Part shown: positions 58,607-64,000 of the stretch, one piece after another
How positions within the stretch are numbered: the first letter of the stretch is position 1
Layout: each line of letters starts with the position of its first letter
NCBI GenBank assembly: GCA_020725115.1
Contig: DYFR01000003.1
Span: 62,001-126,000 of the forward strand
Length of the DNA: 64,000 nt
Direction of reading: 5' to 3'
Origin: Thiohalomonas denitrificans
Lineage (GTDB): Bacteria; Pseudomonadota; Gammaproteobacteria; Thiohalomonadales; Thiohalomonadaceae
Notes under the pieces: generated by a model
The model's input: only the letters and a program-made list of their open reading frames with translations
The model's database searches: none
Told to the model about the DNA's origin: nothing
Made by a program: the position numbers and the translations under genes

Positions 58607-59404
58607 TCATTTCAACACGCCGCTCAGTTTGGGCGCAGCACGGAATTTCTGTCGCGCCTCGCGCCGTGCCGCGATTTCCGTCCGCAGCCAGGCGAGCCAG
58701 GCGTCGAGGCCCTGGCCCTTGCGGGCGGACAGCTGCAGTACCGGCGCGGCGTTGGCGAGCTGGCGCAGGTGGTGTTCGGCTTTGGCCGGTGCGAAGTCGT
58801 CCAGCACGGCGAGCAGGTCGGACTTGGTGAGCAGCAGCAGATCGGCGGCGCGGAACATCACCGGGTACTTGGCGGGTTTGTCATCTCCCTCGGTGGTGGA
58901 GAGCAGCACCACGTTGCGGTGATGGCCGAGGTCGAAGCTGGCCGGGCAGACCAGGTTGCCGACATTTTCGATGAACAGCAGGTCGAGCTGTGCCAGGTCG
59001 AGGTGGTGCAGGGCGTCATGCACCATGTGGGCGTCGAGGTGGCAGGCGCTGCCGGTGGTGATCTGGATCGCCGGCACGCCCTGGGCGCGGATGCGTTCGG
59101 CGTCGTTTTCCGTCTCCAGATCGCCCTCGATGACGGCGATGCGCAGCTCGTCCTTCAGCGCGGCGATGGTGGCCTCCAGCAGCGCGGTCTTGCCGGCGCC
59201 GGGGGAGGACATCAGGTTGATTGCCAGCACGCCGTGCTGGTCCAGATGGTCGCGGTTGTGTGCCGCCTGCTGGTCGTTCTCGCTCAGCAGGCCGTGCAGC
59301 ACCTCCACCGCCGTCTTGCCGTCATGGCTGTGGGACAGCTTGCCGCCGGCCTCGATGAGGTGCTTGTTGCCGGGAGTGATGTTGCAGCCGCAGGTGTCGC
59401 ACAT
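58607..59404 (-). CDS. hypB: HypB, Ni-inserting GTPase
   Basis: HypB hydrolyses GTP for nickel delivery with HypA. The 265-residue product opens with the nickel site motif MCDTCGCN, has a short His-containing linker (HSHDGK), and a G domain with Walker A SSPGAGKTALLE, EGDLETENDAERI and HLDAHMVHDAL. No long His-rich stretch is present, so a storage role is unlikely. Confidence 0.95.
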   Translation of the reverse strand: MCDTCGCNITPGNKHLIEAGGKLSHSHDGKTAVEVLHGLLSENDQQAAHNRDHLDQHGVLAINLMSSPGAGKTALLEATIAALKDELRIAVIEGDLETENDAERIRAQGVPAIQITTGSACHLDAHMVHDALHHLDLAQLDLLFIENVGNLVCPASFDLGHHRNVVLLSTTEGDDKPAKYPVMFRAADLLLLTKSDLLAVLDDFAPAKAEHHLRQLANAAPVLQLSARKGQGLDAWLAWLRTEIAARREARQKFRAAPKLSGVLK

Positions 59405-59440
59405 AGGGGCAGATACAAGTTCCAAGTGACAAGATACAAG
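59405..59440. repeat. Family C single arm between hypA and hypB
   Basis: GCAGATACAAGTTCCAAGTG and following units match one C arm, GCAGATACAAG being also the end of C2. No partner arm follows. It touches the hypB start and fills most of the 44-nt gap. Confidence 0.75.
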
Positions 59441-59448
59441 TTAATGAT

Positions 59449-59796
59449 TCAGGCTTTGGTCAATTCCACGCTGGCCAATAATAGTTCATCGCCGCTGATC
59501 AGTTGCGTGTGCCAGTCGCCGCAGGCGCCGCAGATCAGGCGGTTGGGCTGGGCGGCGGTTTCGGCACCACAGCCCTGGCAGCGCACGGTGAGCGGCAGTG
59601 TCTCGATCACCAGTTCGGCGTCGGCGGCCACGGTGCCGACGCGGGCGATGGGAAAGGCGTCCTGCAACAGGCGCGGTTCCACGCCGGCCAGCGGGCCGAT
59701 GCGCAGCACTATCTTGTCTACATGCTGCGCCTGATTATCCCGTGCTACCTGCTCCACCTGCGCCAGCAAGGCCTGGCACACCGACAGTTCATGCAT
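59449..59796 (-). CDS. hypA: HypA, nickel metallochaperone
   Basis: HypA binds Ni at the N-terminal MHE motif and has a structural zinc site. The 115-residue product starts MHELSVCQALL and contains CQGCGAET and CGACGD as the Zn Cys pairs. It overlaps the end of hypC by 8 nt. Confidence 0.95.
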   Translation of the reverse strand: MHELSVCQALLAQVEQVARDNQAQHVDKIVLRIGPLAGVEPRLLQDAFPIARVGTVAADAELVIETLPLTVRCQGCGAETAAQPNRLICGACGDWHTQLISGDELLLASVELTKA

Positions 59797-60019
59797 CGCT
59801 TTCCGCCAGGATCTGATCGAACAGTTCCCACGATTGGCGCGCATCCTCCTCACTGATCTTCTGGATGGCGTAGCCCACGTGAACGATGACGAAATCGCCG
59901 ATGGCGGGTGGTTCGTCCTGCAGCATGAACAGACTGATGTCGCGTTCCACACCCTTGGCGGCGGCGCGTGCATTGAAGCCGTCGATGCCGATGATTTGCA
60001 TGGGAATGCCGAGGCACAT
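59789..60019 (-). CDS. hypC: HypC, hydrogenase assembly chaperone
   Basis: HypC carries the Fe(CN)2CO unit from HypD to the large subunit. The 76-residue product starts with the essential MCLGIPMQIIGIDG and has FVIVHVGYAIQKISEEDA. ATG 60019 is chosen because Cys2 must be N-terminal; the longer frame is discarded. It is the first gene of the hypCABD unit. Confidence 0.95.
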   Translation of the reverse strand: MCLGIPMQIIGIDGFNARAAAKGVERDISLFMLQDEPPAIGDFVIVHVGYAIQKISEEDARQSWELFDQILAESDA

Positions 60020-60049
60020 GGTGGGGTATCCGCACAATAAGTCGTTCCG

Positions 60050-60078
60050 AGTATAGCCATATCGTCCGGTCAACCCAA
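60050..60078 (-). promoter_or_regulatory. Candidate sigma-70 promoter of hypC
   Basis: On the minus strand TTGGGT (60073-60078) and TATACT (60050-60055) are separated by 17 nt, about 31 nt upstream of the hypC start. The -10 is strong, the -35 moderate. Confidence 0.5.
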
Positions 60079-60103
60079 CTCACTCGCAAAATGATGCTGA
60101 ATG

Positions 60104-60129
60104 TGTCTATAGTTAATTCGCCGTAGACA
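60104..60129. promoter_or_regulatory. Inverted repeat in the hypC/hupD divergent region
   Basis: TGTCTA (60104-60109) and TAGACA (60124-60129) are separated by 14 nt in the 141-nt intergenic region between the two divergent hydrogenase units. It could be a regulator site for both. No sigma-54 promoter was found here. Confidence 0.35.
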
Positions 60130-60160
60130 ATAATCATAAAGACACCACGCGGGGGGTTCC

Positions 60161-60628
60161 ATGGCAACAATCGTGCTCGGCGTAGGCAATACCCTGCTCA
60201 CCGACGAGGGTGTGGGCGTGCATGTGGTGGAACGCCTGCGCCGGGAACACTCCGATCTCGACGCTGTAGAGTATCTGGACGGCGGCACCCTCAGCTTTAC
60301 CCTGGCAGGCCCCATGGCCGACGCCGATCAACTCATTGTCATCGATGCCGCCGAACTCAAGGCTGCGCCCGGTACCGTCACCCTGTTCGAAAACGAGGCG
60401 ATGGATGACTATCTGGGGCGCGGCAAACGCCGCAGTGTGCATGAGGTCAGTCTGCTCGACCTGTTGGCTATCGCCCATCTCACCGACTCTCTGCCGGCAC
60501 GCCGCGCCCTCATCGGCATCCAGCCGCAGGAGCTGGGCTGGGGCGATGTGCCCAGCCCGGCGGTGGCGGCGGCGATACCTGCCGCCTGCGACATGACCCT
60601 TGACCTGATACGGAAATGGCGGCAATGA
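60161..60628 (+). CDS. Hydrogenase maturation protease (HupD/HyaD type)
   Basis: This 155-residue protease trims the large subunit C terminus after nickel insertion. It has the nickel ligands Glu in GVGNTLLTDEGVG, Asp in LIVIDAAEL and His in SVHEVSLLDLL. It precedes hupH and the small subunit on the same strand, so its target is likely the Isp-type hydrogenase. The preceding gap holds the divergent promoters. Confidence 0.93.
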   Translation: MATIVLGVGNTLLTDEGVGVHVVERLRREHSDLDAVEYLDGGTLSFTLAGPMADADQLIVIDAAELKAAPGTVTLFENEAMDDYLGRGKRRSVHEVSLLDLLAIAHLTDSLPARRALIGIQPQELGWGDVPSPAVAAAIPAACDMTLDLIRKWRQ

Positions 60629-60644
60629 ACCAAAAAAACAGTTG

Positions 60645-60774
60645 GGTCCGCAGATGAACGCGGATATTGATAATACGAAAAACGGCCTGCACGCCGATGG
60701 GTGGAGCGGTGCGACTGCCTCACCGCATTGCTCCTCAGATTATATTTGCGTCGATTCGCGTTCATTTGCGGACT
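60645..60774. repeat. Palindromic junction repeat, family D (copy 2)
   Basis: The right arm (60744-60774) matches the D1 right arm in 30 of 31 positions; the left arm (60645-60667) is shorter and diverged. The loop shares CGGTGCGACTGCCTCAC (60707-60723) with the reverse complement of the D1 loop. The right arm is open in the frame of the following gene. Confidence 0.9.
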
Positions 60775-60787
60775 GATTGAGGTTTAC

Positions 60788-61219
60788 ATGATGAGTGGTC
60801 TGAATGATATCGGCGTACAGGTGATGCATGTGGGCGGCAACGGCAATGCCCGTGCGGTGTTGCGCGAAATTGAAGCCTTGCTGCAGAAACTGGTGGAGGA
60901 AGGCGAGGAAAGCAGCATCGATCTGTCCGGCCTGCCGTTGACGCCGGAGGATTACGACCTGCTGGAGGAGGCTCTGGGCGAGGGCGAGGTGGTGGCCGAG
61001 GTGCACAGCCTGGGGCCGACCCGTATCCACGAAACCGGCATCCCGGGCGTTTGGTGGGTGACGCACTACAATAGCGATGATGAGGTACTGGCGGAGTTCA
61101 TCGAGGTGGCCTGGTGCCCCGAGATCCTGCTGACACCGGAAGACGATGTGAAGGATGGCCTGGAAGCTTTGCGGGCACGCTTATTCGAATTGAAGCAGGA
61201 GGGTGGTCATGGCGGATGA
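60788..61219 (+). CDS. hupH: HupH/HyaF-like hydrogenase accessory protein
   Basis: HupH-type proteins help small-subunit maturation. The 143-residue product has the LREIEALLQKLVEEGEESSI start region, GIPGVWWVTHYN and EVAWCPEILLTPEDD, matching the C-terminal domain of HupH/HyaF. The protein is about half the length of full HupH and may be a single-domain form. It overlaps the small subunit gene by 11 nt. ATG 60791 is a near alternative. Confidence 0.72.
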   Translation: MMSGLNDIGVQVMHVGGNGNARAVLREIEALLQKLVEEGEESSIDLSGLPLTPEDYDLLEEALGEGEVVAEVHSLGPTRIHETGIPGVWWVTHYNSDDEVLAEFIEVAWCPEILLTPEDDVKDGLEALRARLFELKQEGGHGG

Positions 61220-62294
61220 AACCTTGCTCGACATATTGAAGCGGCGCGGCATCAGCCGGCGCAGTTTTCTCCAGTTCTGTGCCGCCACCACGTCGCTGCT
61301 GGCCCTGCCGCCGTCGATGGCGGCGGTGGTGGCGGAGTCCCTCGGCAAGGTACGGCGTCCGGCGGTGATCTGGCTGTCGTTCCAGGAATGTACCGGCTGT
61401 ACCGAATCGCTCACCCGCGCCCACTCGCCCAGCATCGAAAGTCTGATCTTCGATGCCATCTCCCTCGATTATCACCACACCCTGCAGGCCGCCTCCGGCC
61501 ATGCCGCCGAAGAGGCGCGCGAGCAGTCGATGAAGGCGGACTGGGGCAATTACCTGCTCATCGTCGACGGCTCCATTCCGCTCAAGGACGGCGGTGTGTA
61601 TTCCACCATCGCCGGCATCAGCAACCTGCAGATGCTGGAGGAGGCCGCGGCGGGCGCGGCGGCCATCGTTGCGGTGGGTACCTGCGCCGCCTTCGGCGGC
61701 CTGCCCCATGCCAGGCCCAACCCCACCGGTGCGGTGGCGGTGTCCGACATCATCAAGGACAAGCCGATCATCAACGTACCGGGTTGCCCGCCGGTGCCGG
61801 CGGTGATGGTGGGCGTGCTGGCCCACTATCTCACCTTCGGTTCCCTGCCCGATCTGGATGCGCTGGGTCGGCCGCGCGCCTTCTACGGCGAGTCCATCCA
61901 CGACCGCTGCTATCGCCGCCCGTTCTACGACCAGGGCAAGTTCGCCAAGACCTTCGACGACGCCGGCGCGCGCGACGGCTGGTGCCTGTTCGAACTGGGC
62001 TGCAAGGGGCCGACCACCCACAACGCCTGCGCCACCACCAAGTGGAACGGCGGCACCAGCTGGCCGGTACAGTCCGGCCACGGCTGCATCGGTTGTTCCG
62101 AGCCCGACTTCTGGGATGCCGGCGGTTTCTACAAGGCACTGTCCACCCCCGTCGACTCCGTTACCGGCGCCGCCACGGCGGCGCTGGCCGTGGGTGCGGC
62201 GGCGGGCGTTGCCATCGGCATCGCCAACCGTCAGCGCAAGGCGCGCGCCCGGGCCGAGCACCAGACCGTCACCATTGCCGACCTGGAGAAGTAG
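61209..62294 (+). CDS. hynS: [NiFe]-hydrogenase small subunit (HynS, Isp-type, group 1e)
   Basis: This 361-residue electron-transfer subunit has a Tat signal (SRRSFLQFCAATTSLLALPP), then the Fe-S ligands: proximal ECTGCTESL, VGTCAAFGG and GCPP, medial/distal with HDRCYRRPFYDQG, CKGPTTHNAC and CIGCSEPDFWD. The proximal site is the standard ECTGC, without the extra Cys of O2-tolerant enzymes. A C-terminal hydrophobic segment (AATAALAVGAAAGVAIGIA) could anchor it. ATG 61209 has AGGAGG at ideal spacing. It is followed by isp1. Confidence 0.95.
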   Translation: MADETLLDILKRRGISRRSFLQFCAATTSLLALPPSMAAVVAESLGKVRRPAVIWLSFQECTGCTESLTRAHSPSIESLIFDAISLDYHHTLQAASGHAAEEAREQSMKADWGNYLLIVDGSIPLKDGGVYSTIAGISNLQMLEEAAAGAAAIVAVGTCAAFGGLPHARPNPTGAVAVSDIIKDKPIINVPGCPPVPAVMVGVLAHYLTFGSLPDLDALGRPRAFYGESIHDRCYRRPFYDQGKFAKTFDDAGARDGWCLFELGCKGPTTHNACATTKWNGGTSWPVQSGHGCIGCSEPDFWDAGGFYKALSTPVDSVTGAATAALAVGAAAGVAIGIANRQRKARARAEHQTVTIADLEK

Positions 62295-62296
62295 CC

Positions 62297-62956
62297 ATGA
62301 GCGACATGGACCTCTTGTTGTGGGCGCGCGGGCCGGGCCTCGGCATGGCTGTCGCCATCTTCCTGTTCGGCATGACGCTGCGCCTGTTCGAGATATACAG
62401 TCTGGGGCGCAAACGCGACCTGTCCACGCCGCGCAGCAATAGTCCGGGTTCCGGTTGGCGCACCATCTATGCCCGTTCGCTGCCCCATGCCGATACCTGG
62501 CGCCGCTCGGCGCTTACCATCATCGCCGGCTTCGTGTTTCACATCGGCCTGTTCATCGTGCTGCTGTTCCTGTTGCCGCACATCGAGCTGATCCGTGCAC
62601 TCACCGGCCTGAGCTGGCCGGCGCTGCCGACGCCGTTGATCGATCTGGTGACGGTGATTACCCTGATTTCGCTCATCGTCATTCTGGTGCATCGCCTGAT
62701 GGATCCGGTGAAGCGCTTTCTGTCCGGCTTCGGCGACTATCTGGTCTGGACCGTCACCTTTCTGCCGCTGCTTACCGGCTACATGGCCTACCACCATCTG
62801 CTGCTCGACTACACCCTGCTGCTGGCCCTGCATATCCTCTCGGCCGAACTGCTGCTGGTGGTGTTCCCCTTCACCAAGCTGACGCACACCTTCACCCTGT
62901 TCATCGCGCGCTGGTACAACGGCGACATCGCGGCGCGCAAGGGGGTGGCGTCATGA
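62297..62956 (+). CDS. isp1: Isp1, cytochrome b-like membrane subunit
   Basis: Isp1 is the membrane haem b subunit that links the hydrogenase to the quinone pool or to Isp2. The 219-residue product has about five helices with His residues (GFVFHIGLF, GYMAYHHLLLDY, LALHILSAE) fitting the NarI-like group. It follows hynS after 2 nt, the usual hynS-isp1-isp2-hynL order. Its ATGA end is duplicated across a palindrome before isp2. Confidence 0.9.
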   Translation: MSDMDLLLWARGPGLGMAVAIFLFGMTLRLFEIYSLGRKRDLSTPRSNSPGSGWRTIYARSLPHADTWRRSALTIIAGFVFHIGLFIVLLFLLPHIELIRALTGLSWPALPTPLIDLVTVITLISLIVILVHRLMDPVKRFLSGFGDYLVWTVTFLPLLTGYMAYHHLLLDYTLLLALHILSAELLLVVFPFTKLTHTFTLFIARWYNGDIAARKGVAS

Positions 62957-63146
62957 GCCGTAAACAACAGATATGTCGCAGAGACGCGGAGACGCAGAGA
63001 TTTCAGAACCAGGTCAACCCTGCCTCTGGAAAATATGCTCCAGACATTTCCAACCGACTACATCCATGTAGTCGTCTGCGTCTCTGCGGCAGGGTGGTGT
63101 GCCTGGTTTCTTGTGAAATCGGTTCTGGGGAGGTGGCCTCATGAGC
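62944..63146 (+). repeat. Family A element inside the isp1-isp2 junction, with junction duplication
   Basis: Octamer arms lie at 62975-63000 and 63073-63090, with complex inner similarity (part of the left inner sequence near 63000-63023 recurs inverted at 63088-63117). GGTGGCGTCATGAGC at 62944-62958 and GGTGGCCTCATGAGC at 63132-63146 are a 14/15 direct repeat flanking the element. The left copy carries the isp1 stop and the right copy the isp2 start. Confidence 0.85.
62953..63144 (+). CDS. 63-codon bridging ORF between isp1 and isp2
   Basis: It starts at the ATGA overlap of the isp1 stop and ends at a TGA overlapping the isp2 start (ATGA). It crosses the inserted family A element without a stop. 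The peptide (MSRKQQICRRDAETQR and onward) has no known domain. Probably a coupling relic of the former isp1/isp2 overlap. Confidence 0.3.
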   Translation: MSRKQQICRRDAETQRFQNQVNPASGKYAPDISNRLHPCSRLRLCGRVVCLVSCEIGSGEVAS

Positions 63147-64000
63147 GCGAGCCTGCAAAAGGGCTTGAACGCCTTCCGCGAGGTGATGGACGCCCCCATC
63201 GCCAGTTTCTTCTCCAGCTGCGTGCACTGCGGCATGTGTGCCGACGCCTGCCTGTTCTATACCGAGACCGGCGACCCGAAGTACACGCCGATCCACAAGC
63301 TGGAGCCGCTGCGCCGCGTGTGGCAGCAGGAATACACCCTGACCGGCCGCCTCGGCCGCATGCTCGGCCTGAGCCAGCCGGTGAGTGATGATGAACTGGC
63401 GGCATGGAGCGAGCTGGTGTACGACAGCTGTACCCTGTGCGGCCGCTGCTCCATGGTCTGCCCGGTGGGCAACGACATCACCTACATGGTGCGCAAGATG
63501 CGCGAGGGCATGTCCGCCGCGGGCCATGCGCCGGAGGGCATTATCGGCGCCACCAAACGCACCATCGAGCTGGGCAGCCCGATGGGCGTGAAGTTACAGG
63601 CCTTGCAGGCGCAGATCCGCGGCCAGGAAGCGGAAACCGGGCTGACCATTCCCGTCGATGTGCAGGGCGCCGACTACATGGCCTTGCTGTCGTCCATGGA
63701 GATCATCAACTTCCCCGAATATCTCGGCGCCCTGGCGCGCATCTTCCACCAGGCCGGGGTGAGCTGGACGCTGTCGTCGGAGGCTTTCGAGGCCACCAAC
63801 AGCGGCATCCAGATCGGTGCTTCGGATATCGCCCGCGAGATTGTCGCGCGCATCGTCACCGCGGCGGAAAAATTGCAGGTGAAGAACGTAATCAGTCCCG
63901 AATGCGGCCATGCCTTCACCGCCCTGCGCTGGGAAGGCCCCAATCTCATCGGCCGGCCCTACAAGTTCAATGTGATCCACATCCTCGAACTGCTCGACGA
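63141..64000 (+). CDS. isp2: Isp2, HdrD-like iron-sulfur protein (3' truncated)
   Basis: Isp2 resembles the HdrC/HdrD parts of heterodisulfide reductase and passes electrons between Isp1 and the hydrogenase. At least 286 residues are present and the frame is open at the window end. Two 4Fe-4S motifs are seen (CVHCGMCADAC and CTLCGRCSMVC), and the first Cys-rich CCG-type motif begins at PECGHAF. The rest and the large subunit gene hynL are expected just outside. The start is after GGGGAGG. Confidence 0.9.
   Translation, partial: MSASLQKGLNAFREVMDAPIASFFSSCVHCGMCADACLFYTETGDPKYTPIHKLEPLRRVWQQEYTLTGRLGRMLGLSQPVSDDELAAWSELVYDSCTLCGRCSMVCPVGNDITYMVRKMREGMSAAGHAPEGIIGATKRTIELGSPMGVKLQALQAQIRGQEAETGLTIPVDVQGADYMALLSSMEIINFPEYLGALARIFHQAGVSWTLSSEAFEATNSGIQIGASDIAREIVARIVTAAEKLQVKNVISPECGHAFTALRWEGPNLIGRPYKFNVIHILELLD

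Noticed and set aside
60020-60160. Sigma-54 promoter for the hydrogenase genes
   Set aside because: No TGGC-N8-TGC pattern was found on either strand; only sigma-70-like elements and an inverted repeat.
61209-62294. O2-tolerant (group 1d-like) hydrogenase
   Set aside because: The proximal cluster motif is ECTGC with no extra Cys, and the second extra Cys position is Gly in VGTCAAFGG.

Overview
The window is GC-rich chromosomal DNA of a gammaproteobacterium. The evidence is the complete division and cell wall order, the lpxC-dciA-M23 peptidase-secA-argJ order also seen in Pseudomonas, the pilB-pilC-pilD-coaE-zapD-yacG operon, and a sigma-54 pilA gene with pilS/pilR nearby. The right end carries an Isp-type (HynS-Isp1-Isp2) [NiFe]-hydrogenase and a full hyp set, which is typical of sulfur-oxidising or purple-sulfur-like Chromatiales. 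The species cannot be named from sequence alone. Coding is dense, with many 1-11 nt gene overlaps. I saw no rRNA, tRNA or CRISPR array.

Layout. 1-11.2 kb: mraY (5' truncated)-murD-ftsW-murG-murC-murB-ddl-ftsQ-ftsA-ftsZ, ending in a terminator. 11.3-18.8 kb: lpxC, dciA (opposite strand), an M23 peptidase, secA, argJ and a Nudix/thiamine-phosphate-synthase-like fusion. 18.9-24.3 kb (minus): the pilB-C-D/coaE/zapD/yacG operon. 24.4-27.8 kb: an accessory islet with a RAYT (HUH) transposase, five copies of its end sequence, an IS630-like remnant, the pilin gene pilA with a sigma-54 promoter, and two toxin-antitoxin pairs (TumE/TumA-like and ParDE-like). 28.0-31.3 kb (minus): pilR, pilS and a PP0621-family gene. 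31.4-47.2 kb: housekeeping genes (sucCD, nadE-glnB, nitroreductase, bamD, rluD, pgeF, ZIP transporter, GcvR-like, def, acyltransferase, clpB with a sigma-32 promoter, DUF432-like plus MscS, prenyltransferase). 47.2-64 kb: HDOD regulator, hypE, hypF, hypD, hypB, hypA, hypC, a maturation protease, a HupH-like protein, hynS, isp1 and the start of isp2. Interspersed here are a CDP-alcohol phosphotransferase, a deaminase, a thioredoxin, endonuclease V, a K+ channel and a hemerythrin-like protein.

The most unusual signal is a set of about fifteen interspersed elements that fill non-overlapping gene junctions, almost all of them right of 31 kb. They fall into at least five unrelated sequence families but share one architecture: an arm of short tandem units (7-12 nt), a loop, then the reverse-complement arm. 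They often run from the stop codon of one gene to the start codon of the next. At the isp1/isp2 junction the element is flanked by a 14/15 nt direct duplication of the junction itself (the ATGA stop/start overlap), so both genes stay intact. At several junctions an open frame crosses the element and ends on an ATGA or GTGA overlapping the next start, which may preserve translational coupling.
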